Below, piece after piece: positions 1 through 6,377 of a stretch of 7,387 nucleotides of DNA. A program made the translations under genes and the position numbers. The notes under the pieces are model-generated. The model was given only the letters and a program-made list of their open reading frames with translations. It ran no database searches and was not told where the DNA came from. This stretch comes from an uncultured Bacillota bacterium (GTDB taxonomy: Bacteria; Bacillota; Clostridia; Tissierellales; Tissierellaceae). The number at the start of each line of letters is the position of its first letter. Position 1 is the first letter of the stretch. Location of the stretch: the NCBI GenBank assembly GCA_937951995.1, contig CALGAG010000171.1, forward strand, positions 1 through 7,387, written 5' to 3'.

Positions 1-90
1 TCTTGTATTGTTCTCATAATTTGCGACTGTTGATTGAGCAATTCCAAGCCTTGAAAACAAGTCCTTCTGAGTTATTCCCGTTTTTTTCAT
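1..90 (-). CDS. XRE/Cro-family helix-turn-helix transcriptional regulator (partial, C-terminus beyond the window)
   Basis: Reading leftward from an ATG at 90-88, 30 codons stay open to the window edge. They give MKKTGITQKDLF, then SRLGIAQSTVANYE and NNTR. The pattern TQ-x-DL-x3-LGI-x-QSTV-x-NYEN is the second and third helix plus following turn of a lambda-repressor/Cro-type (HTH_3, XRE) DNA-binding domain. It is presumably a cytoplasmic DNA-binding repressor or activator; its target and any C-terminal sensing domain are outside the window. The ATG is the only usable start: an in-frame TAA lies 21 nt upstream (109-111) with no ATG, GTG or TTG between. An AAGGA ribosome site (94-98) sits only 3 nt from the ATG, closer than usual. 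The domain also lacks most of the usual first helix at its N-terminus. A candidate promoter lies at 154-182. The fold is fairly sure; function and start are less so. Confidence 0.75.
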   Translation of the reverse strand, partial: MKKTGITQKDLFSRLGIAQSTVANYENNTR

Positions 91-153
91 GGTTCCTTTA
101 GTCTTGTTTTAGTGGTTTATTTATTATTGTGATTAATTATCTTCTGTAAGTAC

Positions 154-182
154 ACTATATTTCATTTAGAGATACTCGCCAA
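154..182 (-). promoter_or_regulatory. Candidate sigma-A promoter for the XRE regulator
   Basis: On the minus strand, TTGGCG (177-182) is separated by 17 nt from TATAGT (154-159), matching the -35 and -10 consensus at 4/6 and 5/6 positions. Transcription would start near 147, leaving a leader of about 57 nt before the ATG at 90. Very A/T-rich DNA lies just upstream (190-230), including an AT-only dyad at 192-209, and could act as an UP-like element. This is pattern matching only. Confidence 0.45.
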
Positions 183-242
183 CCCCTTTTGAAATATTTT
201 TTAATATTTTTGATTTATATTTCTTTATGTGATTATCGAGGT

Positions 243-268
243 AAAAAAAAGAGCCCTTTGGGCTCTTT
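243..268 (-). terminator. Rho-independent terminator after the M20 peptidase gene
   Basis: On the minus strand a perfect 9-bp stem, AAAGAGCCC (268-260) and GGGCTCTTT (256-248), encloses an AAA loop and runs into a T tract (247-243). It begins 10 nt past the TAG stop of the M20 gene. It should end that transcript and insulate the XRE regulator downstream. Confidence 0.93.
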
Positions 269-277
269 AACTAGCTT

Positions 278-1921
278 CTAACCTAGTAGTGACTTTATTA
301 GTCTGTCCACCATCCTGGGTGTTCTTTCATATAGGTCGACCTTATATACTCTTTCAACATACTTGTGGTAGTCCTTGCCCCATGGTCCAACATTAAGGAC
401 GGGCATTGACAGGTCTTTAATTGTGCCAAGGGGAATATAGTAGACATCTTTCCACATTAGCATATTATCCTCGATGTAACCTATGTTTTCCTTGTCAGAT
501 TCAAACATTCCGTAGGATAGGTCTGAAATTCCTGTAAAATAGTTTTGAACAAAGCAGTCCTGATTCCACTCATCCTTAACCATCCTCACCATCCCTTCCA
601 AAGCTGAATCTATTCTTTTCTTTCCTTCAGGAACCATAAGGTTGTTCACATTTGGATAATATGGAGGTGCAAGTGCAATGACCACCATTGGTGACAGGTC
701 ATTTACATATTCCATGGTCTTTTCTATTATTCCATATGCACCATCTATGAGGGTTAAGCTTTGGTTGTTTATTCCCTCCTTGGTCTCCTCCATATGCCTT
801 TCAATGGCTTCGATAAACTCATCCCCCGAATCCTCTATGGCCTGCTGGTAAAGCTCACCATAAAGCTTCACATTTGTCTTCCAGGGTAGTTTTTTCTGGT
901 CTTCCCCCTTAAGTTCAAGATATTTGGAGTAGCTGATGTTAAGCTCCTCTATGACAGCTTCAAAGGCTTCAACAGATGTTTTTCGCAGGGCTTCGAATAT
1001 ATCCTTTGGCGGCTTTGCCAGTGTCAGGATGCTCATGTAGCCAGCTGCCGACATTGGAAGGCTTACATCGTATACATTTTTCCCATCCTTCATGTATAGC
1101 CATGTTGGAGGAGGTGTGACAGTATTCCCTACCTTTTCAAGAAAGTCCGGATTTACCTCTGTTCTTCTGACTATCTCTGAAAGCAGGTTGATTGGATTAA
1201 GGCCTTGGAAAATGTGGCCTACATGTGTCAAGGCTCCCCTGACATATACCACTGGCATAAGCTTTCCAACTGACCCGTCATACAAGGTCTGAACATCAGG
1301 GTTGTATCTGTCATGGGGTTCAACATTGAGAAGAAGAAGGTAGTCCAGGTCGTGCTTTCCCTTCAGGTCTTCAAGGAGAGTAACAGCTCCCCTCATTCCA
1401 GCTGAAAGATTCTCCTCATCAGGAAGTCCCATCAGAATGATGTTTCCCTTGAAGTCTTTATCCTTCATGTACTCCTCAACCAATGCCATATGGATTGAAG
1501 CACCACCCTTCATATCGGCCACGCCTCTACCAAAAAGCCAGTCTCCACTATCCAGGTCCTTCTTCACCTCATCAGAGATCTCAACCTTCCCCTCCCTGTA
1601 CAGCTGTGTAATTTCATCAGGCTTGTAGGCAAGGCTGCTGTAAACTCCATAGGCATCAGTATCAACAATGTCTGTATGGTGAATCAGAATTATTGTATCT
1701 CTTCCTTCTCCCTTCAGGAGACACCAGGGAACCTTCCTTCCAAGATGGTCTCCTTCGATGTCATGAAATCCGTAGTTGTCTGGATTTCTTTCTAGATAGT
1801 CCTGGTCTTTAAACCATTTCTCGAAAAAGATTTGGTTATTTCTCTCTAGCTCTGTTCCAGTGTGGGTTACGGTCCCAACATAATCCTTAAGTATGCTTTC
1901 AATTCTTTCTCTTCTATCCAT
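278..1921 (-). CDS. M20-family metallopeptidase, RocB-like
   Basis: This 547-residue protein is a di-zinc M20 amidohydrolase of the RocB-like subgroup, and its length is close to Bacillus RocB. Expected metal-site elements are visible in order: H82-x-D84 in HHTDIVD, D136 in GRGVADMKGG (131-140), D168-E169-E170 (E169 as likely general base, E170 as ligand), E201 in NVEPH, and H519 in the C-terminal GPWGKDYHKYVERVY segment. The inserted dimerisation-type domain appears to start near 215, with GALTHVGHIFQG at 229-240. The RocB-type stretch between the first two motifs, ending DLDSGDWLFGRG, is present. There is no signal peptide, so it should act in the cytoplasm, probably on a short peptide or N-acylated amino acid; the true substrate is unknown even for RocB, which is named for its arginine-catabolism operon. 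The ATG at 1921 has a GGGAG ribosome site 7 nt upstream. A promoter lies in the 66-nt gap upstream and a terminator follows. Confidence 0.9.
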   Translation of the reverse strand: MDRRERIESILKDYVGTVTHTGTELERNNQIFFEKWFKDQDYLERNPDNYGFHDIEGDHLGRKVPWCLLKGEGRDTIILIHHTDIVDTDAYGVYSSLAYKPDEITQLYREGKVEISDEVKKDLDSGDWLFGRGVADMKGGASIHMALVEEYMKDKDFKGNIILMGLPDEENLSAGMRGAVTLLEDLKGKHDLDYLLLLNVEPHDRYNPDVQTLYDGSVGKLMPVVYVRGALTHVGHIFQGLNPINLLSEIVRRTEVNPDFLEKVGNTVTPPPTWLYMKDGKNVYDVSLPMSAAGYMSILTLAKPPKDIFEALRKTSVEAFEAVIEELNISYSKYLELKGEDQKKLPWKTNVKLYGELYQQAIEDSGDEFIEAIERHMEETKEGINNQSLTLIDGAYGIIEKTMEYVNDLSPMVVIALAPPYYPNVNNLMVPEGKKRIDSALEGMVRMVKDEWNQDCFVQNYFTGISDLSYGMFESDKENIGYIEDNMLMWKDVYYIPLGTIKDLSMPVLNVGPWGKDYHKYVERVYKVDLYERTPRMVDRLIKSLLG

Positions 1922-1952
1922 TTTATCACTCCCAATATCGATTTCTCATCAC

Positions 1953-1981
1953 ATTGTATCAGTAAAGCAATAGATTCACAA
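1953..1981 (-). promoter_or_regulatory. Candidate extended -10 promoter for the M20 peptidase
   Basis: On the minus strand TTGTGA (1976-1981; 4/6 to consensus) lies 17 nt from TACAAT (1953-1958; 5/6). The TACAAT is preceded by TGA, forming the extended -10 motif TGnTAnAAT. It sits entirely in the 66-nt gap between the zinc-ribbon gene and the M20 gene, implying that the peptidase can be transcribed independently. Start expected near 1946, giving a leader of about 25 nt. Confidence 0.6.
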
Positions 1982-1987
1982 TAACCA

Positions 1988-2356
1988 TCACTGCTTTTTA
2001 CCACAGTTTGGGCAGTAAGAAAATTCAGGGTCCAAGGGCTGACCGCATCCGTTACAATAGCTGATTCCTCCAAAGCCTTCCTGCCGTATCAAATCCTCTT
2101 CGCCAATACGAATATTGTCCCCTCTCTCGATTCTCTCTCCTATCTCCGGATCAAGCTGCAACCTCTCTCCACAGCAGGAAGTAACAACATAATATCTCTT
2201 CTTCCACTTTATTATTGGTATGAAAAAGAGACTGAAGGTGTTGTATTCCATGTAAACCTGGTAGCTTCCATACCTTCCGCAGGACTTGCACACCTCCGGT
2301 CCTCCTCCATATTCAAGCTTTTTCTGTCTTGGATAGACTCCCGCAATAAATATCAT
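1988..2356 (-). CDS. Small double zinc-ribbon protein (zinc_ribbon_15-like N-terminus)
   Basis: This 122-residue protein of unknown function begins MIFIAGVYPR. It carries CKSC (C23, C26), a hydrophobic segment FSLFFIPIIKWKKRYYVV (41-58) and SCCGE (C61, C62). This order resembles the zinc-ribbon family with an FFIP core (Pfam zinc_ribbon_15, recognised from memory). A second, standard ribbon closes the protein: CNGC (C101, C104) and CPNC (C115, C118), followed by GKKQ. A charged linker rich in E, D and R (70-92) joins the two. In the first ribbon the second cysteine pair is adjacent instead of CxxC, with T59 where the third ligand would be expected, so metal binding there is uncertain. The ATG at 2356 has an AGAGGGG ribosome site about 10 nt upstream. 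It follows the transporter terminator and precedes the M20 gene by 66 nt, probably as a separate short transcript that may read into M20. No partner is evident. Confidence 0.82.
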   Translation of the reverse strand: MIFIAGVYPRQKKLEYGGGPEVCKSCGRYGSYQVYMEYNTFSLFFIPIIKWKKRYYVVTSCCGERLQLDPEIGERIERGDNIRIGEEDLIRQEGFGGISYCNGCGQPLDPEFSYCPNCGKKQ

Positions 2357-2390
2357 AGACTCAATCCCCTCTATAATCTGGTATAGGATT

Positions 2391-2396
2391 ATTATA
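2391..2396 (-). promoter_or_regulatory. Possible -10 element for the zinc-ribbon gene
   Basis: A perfect TATAAT lies on the minus strand 34 nt upstream of the ATG at 2356, just downstream of the hairpin that follows permease 2. At 16-18 nt spacing upstream there is only a T-run with no good TTGACA-like box, so the promoter assignment is weak. Confidence 0.33.
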
Positions 2397-2428
2397 CATT
2401 ACTTTGGAACTACAAAAAAGTAAACAAG

Positions 2429-2463
2429 CCAAAATATAGTCCCTGGCGCTTCCACCAGGGACT
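2429..2463 (-). terminator. Terminator-like hairpin after the transporter operon
   Basis: On the minus strand AGTCCCTGG (2463-2455) pairs perfectly with CCAGGGACT (2446-2438) around an 8-nt loop. It lies 22 nt past the stop of permease 2. The following tail ATATTTTGG is only moderately T-rich, so termination may be incomplete. Its position at the end of the co-directional operon supports the call. Confidence 0.65.
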
Positions 2464-2485
2464 GACTATAATTCTATGAGATTCT

Positions 2486-3451
2486 TTATCTTTGCGACTT
2501 GTCGTAGGGGATTCCTTCAGCCTTGGGTGCCCTTGAGTTCTTGGATGTAAGTGCCAGGACCACCATTGTTGCAAGATATGGCAAGATTTTATAGTAGGTC
2601 TGGTCGATTCCAAGATTAAAGAGGAATGGAATAAGTGACACTGAATATGCCAGTGTTCTCAGGAAGGCAAAGAACATTGCCGCAAACATTATCCTGATTG
2701 GCTTCCACTGCCCAAATATCATAACTGCCAATGCAAGGAATCCAAAACCTGCAACCCCTGTGTGACCACTGACATTTCCATCCATTACACCAACTGCGTA
2801 GAAGAAGCCTCCTATTCCAGCCAGTATCCCTGACAGGCTTACTCCAGCATATCTCATTTTGTAGACGTTAATTCCAACTGAGTCAGCTGCATGAGGGTGC
2901 TCACCGCAGGCTCTAAGTCTAAGACCAAATCGGGTCTTGTAAAGCAGTATGACCGCTATGGCAAGAATTATGAAGCCTATTATAACAGTAAGGTAGGTCC
3001 TTTGAAAGAACATTGGACCAATTATTGGAATCTGACCCAATACGGGAATCTCTCTTATATAGAATCTCATGCTTGTCGTTATACCATCACTGTTGAAGAA
3101 CATCTTTGAAAATAGAAGTATCACAGCCGGTATAAGCATATTTAGCGCGGTTCCAACGATTACCTGGTTTGCCTTCATGTTTATGGATGCAAAGGAAAGC
3201 AAGAGGGAATAAATCAGTCCAGATACTGCAGCAACCAGCATTCCAATAAGCAATACAGTCTGTGGTCCCATGGAACTACCCTGAACATTCAGTACAAATA
3301 AGGCACCGAAAAAAGCTCCAAAAAGCATTATCCCTTCAAGAGCGATGTTTATTACACCACTTCTTTCACTGAACATTCCTCCAAGGGCAACAAGAAGCAG
3401 TGGTATACCTACAGGAAGCATGTTTTGAATCAAATAATATATAACATCCAT
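2486..3451 (-). CDS. nupQ: Nucleoside ABC transporter permease 2 (NupQ-like, BPD_transp_2 family)
   Basis: This 321-residue integral membrane protein is one of two permeases forming the nucleoside translocation path. Several hydrophobic helices are evident (about 11-26, 40-57, 64-87, 98-117, 152-171, 202-222, 233-247, 254-276, 287-301). Family motifs include SERSGVINIALEGIM (28-42) near the N-terminus and ANQVIVGTALNML (94-106). The cytoplasmic coupling loop TRFGLRLRACGEHPHAADSVG (173-193) would dock on the ATPase. The C-terminal AEGIPYDK is also typical of NupQ/YufQ relatives. The ATG shares one base with the TAA of permease 1 (TAATG), and an AAGGAGG ribosome site (3459-3465) lies 7 nt upstream inside the end of permease 1, so translation is probably coupled. 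Guanosine/purine nucleoside specificity is known for Bacillus NupNOPQ; for this protein it is inferred. Confidence 0.9.
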   Translation of the reverse strand: MDVIYYLIQNMLPVGIPLLLVALGGMFSERSGVINIALEGIMLFGAFFGALFVLNVQGSSMGPQTVLLIGMLVAAVSGLIYSLLLSFASINMKANQVIVGTALNMLIPAVILLFSKMFFNSDGITTSMRFYIREIPVLGQIPIIGPMFFQRTYLTVIIGFIILAIAVILLYKTRFGLRLRACGEHPHAADSVGINVYKMRYAGVSLSGILAGIGGFFYAVGVMDGNVSGHTGVAGFGFLALAVMIFGQWKPIRIMFAAMFFAFLRTLAYSVSLIPFLFNLGIDQTYYKILPYLATMVVLALTSKNSRAPKAEGIPYDKSQR

Positions 3452-4647
3452 TATTCTGCCTCCTTTTCGACTTCTTCCTCATCTTGTGGCTCAGCTTCTT
3501 CAACAGGCTCCTCACCGGTTTCAAGTAGAGGCTTTTTCTCTTCTTTTCCCAGTCTGGCCTTTACAAATCTTGCAATTGCAGTATTCATTATCATTGCAAA
3601 AGCAGAGAAGTATATTATTACAGCTACTACAATATCAATGATTTCAGGTTTGAATCCAACAAGGCTTGTAAGGGTTCCCCCTCTTTGAATATAGGAAATG
3701 AAGGTTGCTGATAATATTGTTCCCAGTGGATGTGCATTACCAAGAAGTGCAACTGCTATTCCTGTAAAACCGTTTGCAGCGATTATGTTGATTGGTTCAT
3801 AGGTCATGCTGCTTCCTGCAATGGCTGAGGGAGCCAATATTGCGAAAGCTCCACCAAGTCCTGCCATTCCTCCGGCAATCACCATGGTAAGGATTATGTT
3901 TCTCTTACCCTGCATTCCTGCATATTCCGCAGCATGCTTGTTGTGACCGGTAGCCTTGAGTTCATATCCAAAGGTAGTCTTCTCCAGTACTATATATAAT
4001 ATTATAGCTATAATTATTGCTAGGATGATACCCAGGTTTACATTGGAACCAGCTATGCCTAGAGCGGGTATCTGTACCCCGGAATCAATGTATCTGGTCC
4101 TTGTCATGGATGAGTTATACATGATCCCATTTTTCTGAATCCACATGTCCACCAGGTACATTCCGATGTAGTTGAACATAATGGATGTTATTACCTCGTT
4201 CACATTTAGGAGGGCCTTGAATATTCCTGGAATAAAGCCCCAGATCATTCCACCTAGAAAGCCTGCAAGTATTGCAACTATCCAGTGGGTACTTCCAGGC
4301 AAATCCCACATGAATGCCACATAAAGGGCAAAGAACATTCCCATTGTATACTGTCCTGAGGCACCTATGTTGAACAAGCCCATCTTAAAGGCAAATCCAA
4401 CCGCTAACCCCGTCATCAGGATAGGTGTGGCGAAATAGAGTACATCTCCCAGTCTTCTCATGCCCCCAAGTAGTACAAATCTAAAGCCCGCCATGGCGTT
4501 TCCAGGACTTGCTACCAGCATTATTATAAATCCAACAACCAATCCCAGAAATATTGCCATTAATGCTGCTCCAAGAGATTTGAATCCACCGTGGGAGGTA
4601 ATGCTTTTTATATTGAATTTTGGTTTATCTCTATTATTCCCCTGCAT
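3451..4647 (-). CDS. nupP: Nucleoside ABC transporter permease 1 (NupP-like, BPD_transp_2 family)
   Basis: This is a 398-residue permease, paralogous to the downstream one and presumed to pair with it as a heterodimer. Hydrophobic helices begin near residue 25. Motifs include FKMGLFNIGASGQYTMG (87-103), NEVITSIMFNYIG (150-162) and the coupling loop TTFGYELKATGHNKHAAEYAG (224-244). I chose the ATG at 4647-4645 although the frame is open to an ATG at 4737. The shorter start has AAGGAG (4655-4660) 7 nt upstream and overlaps the ATPase by only 14 nt, whereas the extra 30 residues would come from DNA wholly inside the ATPase gene and have no membrane character. The C-terminus carries an unusual acidic tail of about 30 residues (369-398, mostly E, with P, K and D) after the last helix. 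The TAA overlaps the ATG of permease 2. Nucleoside import is inferred from family and context. Confidence 0.9.
   Translation of the reverse strand: MQGNNRDKPKFNIKSITSHGGFKSLGAALMAIFLGLVVGFIIMLVASPGNAMAGFRFVLLGGMRRLGDVLYFATPILMTGLAVGFAFKMGLFNIGASGQYTMGMFFALYVAFMWDLPGSTHWIVAILAGFLGGMIWGFIPGIFKALLNVNEVITSIMFNYIGMYLVDMWIQKNGIMYNSSMTRTRYIDSGVQIPALGIAGSNVNLGIILAIIIAIILYIVLEKTTFGYELKATGHNKHAAEYAGMQGKRNIILTMVIAGGMAGLGGAFAILAPSAIAGSSMTYEPINIIAANGFTGIAVALLGNAHPLGTILSATFISYIQRGGTLTSLVGFKPEIIDIVVAVIIYFSAFAMIMNTAIARFVKARLGKEEKKPLLETGEEPVEEAEPQDEEEVEKEAE
3459..3465 (-). promoter_or_regulatory. Ribosome binding site of permease 2 inside the permease 1 coding end
   Basis: AAGGAGG on the minus strand lies 7 nt before the ATG at 3451 and encodes part of the closing EKEAE of permease 1. 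Together with the TAATG stop-start overlap this indicates translational coupling of the two membrane subunits. Confidence 0.82.
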
Positions 4648-6184
4648 GCTCTGTCTCCTTTTCAGTGTTTCTCTTGGCTCCGGCCATGTATAAGCCCAGT
4701 TCCTGAGTGGAAGTTTCCTTTGGATCCAATTCCCCAACTATTTCACCTTCGTAAATGACAAGTATTCTGTCACTGACGTTCATTACTTCATCAAGCTCAA
4801 GGGATATCAACAATACTGCCTTTCCAGCATCCCTGCTTTCAATTAGCTGGCTGTGGATGTATTCGATAGCTCCTACATCCAGTCCTCTTGTTGGCTGCAC
4901 TGCCACAAGCAGCTCGTGCTCTTTGTCGATTTCCCGTGCGATTATAGCCTTTTGCTGGTTTCCACCAGACATGCTCCTTGCTATGGTTGTTGGTCCCTGG
5001 CTACTTCTTATGTCAAATCTTTCAATAAGGTCCTCTGCATAATTTCTCATTTCATTGAACCTAATAAAATGATTCTTCTGGAATTTTGGCTGCCAGTATC
5101 TTTGTAGAATAAGGTTTTCCTCAAGCTTGTAATCCAAAACAAGTCCGTGCTTGTGTCTGTCCTCTGGTATGTGGCTCATTCCTGAAGCAGACCTCTCCCT
5201 AATGGATGCCTTTGATATGTCCTTGCCCTTAAGTGAAATGCTTCCAGAAACCAGTTTTTCAAGCCCTGTCAAGCCGTATACAAATTCAGACTGGCCATTC
5301 CCGTCTATTCCTGCTAGACATACTATCTCACCAGCCCTAACGTCAAAGGACACGTCCTTAACAGCATTGTTCTTATGGGTTTTTGATGCCACGGTCATGT
5401 TCTTAATGGAAAGGATTACATCTCCAGGCTTGCTTGCCTCCTTTTCCACAGAAAAGCTGATGTCACGTCCGACCATCATTCTTGAAAGCTCTTCCTTGCT
5501 TGTGTCTTCCACATCAACAGTACCGATGTATTTACCCTTCCTAAGAACAGTACACCTGTCAGCGACTTCCATAATCTCATTTAGCTTATGGGTTATGAAT
5601 AGGATAGATTTACCCTCCTCAGCCAGGTCCTTCATTATCTGAAGGAGCTCCTTGATCTCCTGAGGTGTCAACACTGCCGTAGGCTCGTCAAAAATAAGGA
5701 TCTCATTGTCCCTATAAAGCATTTTGAGAATTTCCACCCTTTGCTGCATCCCAACTGATATGTCCTCTATCAGTGAGTCTGGGCTGATTTTCAGGCCATA
5801 CTGCTCACTAAGCTCCATAATCTTTTCCTTGGACTCTTCCATTTCCAGAAAACCCTTTTTAACAGGCTCAACTCCGAGAATTATGTTCTCAAGAACCGTA
5901 AACACCTCAACCAGTTTGAAGTGCTGATGGACCATCCCTATTCCCAAGGCATTGGCATCATTTGGATTGTTTATGGTTACTTTCTCTCCATTTTTCCTGA
6001 TTTCGCCTTTTTCTGCCTGGTAGAGACCAAAAAGCACACTCATCAAGGTGGATTTTCCAGCTCCGTTCTCACCAAGCAGGGCATGGATTTCTCCTTTTTT
6101 CAGTTTTAAGGTAATATTGTCATTTGCAATAATACCTGGGAATTCTTTTGTAATATTAAGCATTTCAACAATATAATTTTCCAC
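4634..6184 (-). CDS. nupO: Nucleoside ABC transporter ATP-binding protein, two fused NBDs (NupO-like)
   Basis: This 516-residue cytoplasmic ATPase has two ABC domains in one chain, as in the RbsA/NupO type. Domain 1 has Walker A GENGAGKST (38-46), Q-loop Q87, the family-type signature ISVGMQQRVEI (142-152), Walker B ILIFDEPTA (162-170) and H-loop H199. Domain 2 has a degenerate Walker A, GIDGNGQSE (292-300, Q in place of the lysine), signature SMSGGNQQK (404-412), and VAVQPTRGLD (427-436) with Q in place of the Walker B glutamate. This asymmetry is normal for the family: one ATP site is probably canonical and the other mainly structural. The start is GTG at 6184-6182, with AAGAGG (6190-6195) 5 nt upstream; the next in-frame ATG (codon 8) has no ribosome site and would cut the first strand. 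The gene overlaps permease 1 by 14 nt. It would energise both permeases. Domain assignment is firm; the substrate is inferred. Confidence 0.94.
   Translation of the reverse strand: MENYIVEMLNITKEFPGIIANDNITLKLKKGEIHALLGENGAGKSTLMSVLFGLYQAEKGEIRKNGEKVTINNPNDANALGIGMVHQHFKLVEVFTVLENIILGVEPVKKGFLEMEESKEKIMELSEQYGLKISPDSLIEDISVGMQQRVEILKMLYRDNEILIFDEPTAVLTPQEIKELLQIMKDLAEEGKSILFITHKLNEIMEVADRCTVLRKGKYIGTVDVEDTSKEELSRMMVGRDISFSVEKEASKPGDVILSIKNMTVASKTHKNNAVKDVSFDVRAGEIVCLAGIDGNGQSEFVYGLTGLEKLVSGSISLKGKDISKASIRERSASGMSHIPEDRHKHGLVLDYKLEENLILQRYWQPKFQKNHFIRFNEMRNYAEDLIERFDIRSSQGPTTIARSMSGGNQQKAIIAREIDKEHELLVAVQPTRGLDVGAIEYIHSQLIESRDAGKAVLLISLELDEVMNVSDRILVIYEGEIVGELDPKETSTQELGLYMAGAKRNTEKETEHAGE
4655..4660 (-). 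promoter_or_regulatory. Ribosome binding site that fixes the start of permease 1
   Basis: AAGGAG on the minus strand lies 7 nt before the ATG at 4647. It is embedded in the last codons of the ATPase gene (the EKE of TEKETEHAGE). It favours the 398-residue permease over a 428-residue version starting at 4737, which has no comparable site. Confidence 0.8.
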
Positions 6185-6246
6185 GTCAACCTCTTCTTAT
6201 CCTTTATTTTTTTAATACTGTTTACTTCTTACCCACTGATACAAAC

Positions 6247-6276
6247 ATGATACCATAAAAGCTGCCTTTTTTTCGA
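6247..6276 (-). promoter_or_regulatory. Candidate extended -10 promoter for the ATPase-permease operon
   Basis: On the minus strand TCGAAA (6271-6276; 4/6 to TTGACA) is 18 nt from TATCAT (6247-6252; 5/6). The -10 is preceded by TGG, giving an extended -10 (TGnTATnAT). Transcription would start near 6240, with a leader of about 56 nt before the GTG. It lies downstream of the binding-protein terminator, so the ATPase and permeases can be expressed separately from the binding protein. Confidence 0.5.
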
Positions 6277-6316
6277 GCAAAATTTAACCGATTTGCAGTA
6301 AATTTCTGGCAGCTTT
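6258..6316 (-). repeat. 9-bp inverted repeat spanning the operon promoter region
   Basis: AAAGCTGCC (6258-6266) and GGCAGCTTT (6308-6316) are perfect inverted copies 41 nt apart, 50 bp centre to centre. A nested 5-bp pair, GCAAA and TTTGC on the minus strand (about 6275-6296), lies between them. One arm lies in the spacer of the candidate promoter. As RNA read through from upstream, it could fold as a second, weak terminator, since GGCAGC is followed by TTTT. As DNA it could be a split operator. The sequence does not decide between them. Confidence 0.45.
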
Positions 6317-6339
6317 AATGATTTCTTAATATTTATATT

Positions 6340-6377
6340 CAAAAACTAAAACAGGGAGAGACTTTCGCCTCTCCCTG
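6340..6377 (-). terminator. Strong Rho-independent terminator after the binding-protein gene
   Basis: On the minus strand CAGGGAGAG (6377-6369) pairs with CTCTCCCTG (6360-6352). The 8-nt loop GCGAAAGT can close further by a G-U and a C-G pair on a GAAA tetraloop. A T-rich tail TTTTAGTTTTTG follows (6351-6340). It lies about 50 nt past the TAA of the binding-protein gene and separates it from the ATPase-permease operon. Confidence 0.9.

Noticed and set aside
1867..2073. Minus-strand open frame of 68 codons bridging the zinc-ribbon and M20 genes
   Set aside because: It overlaps the ends of two well-supported genes in another frame and has no recognisable motif or ribosome site.
4648..4737. A 30-residue N-terminal extension of permease 1 starting at the ATG at 4737
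   Set aside because: It lies wholly inside the ATPase coding end, has no ribosome site and no permease-like character, whereas the ATG at 4647 has a well-placed AAGGAG.
5151..5642. 163-codon open frame on the plus strand opposite the ATPase
   Set aside because: It is an antisense shadow of conserved ATPase codons, rich in serine and leucine, with no domain resemblance.
6270..6300. Possible PurR box or CodY box upstream of the ATPase operon
   Set aside because: The sequence around AACCGATTT matches the Bacillus PurBox at only about 8 of 13 positions and lacks a paired second box. The best CodY-like stretch (CAGAAATTT) has about five mismatches over 15 positions.
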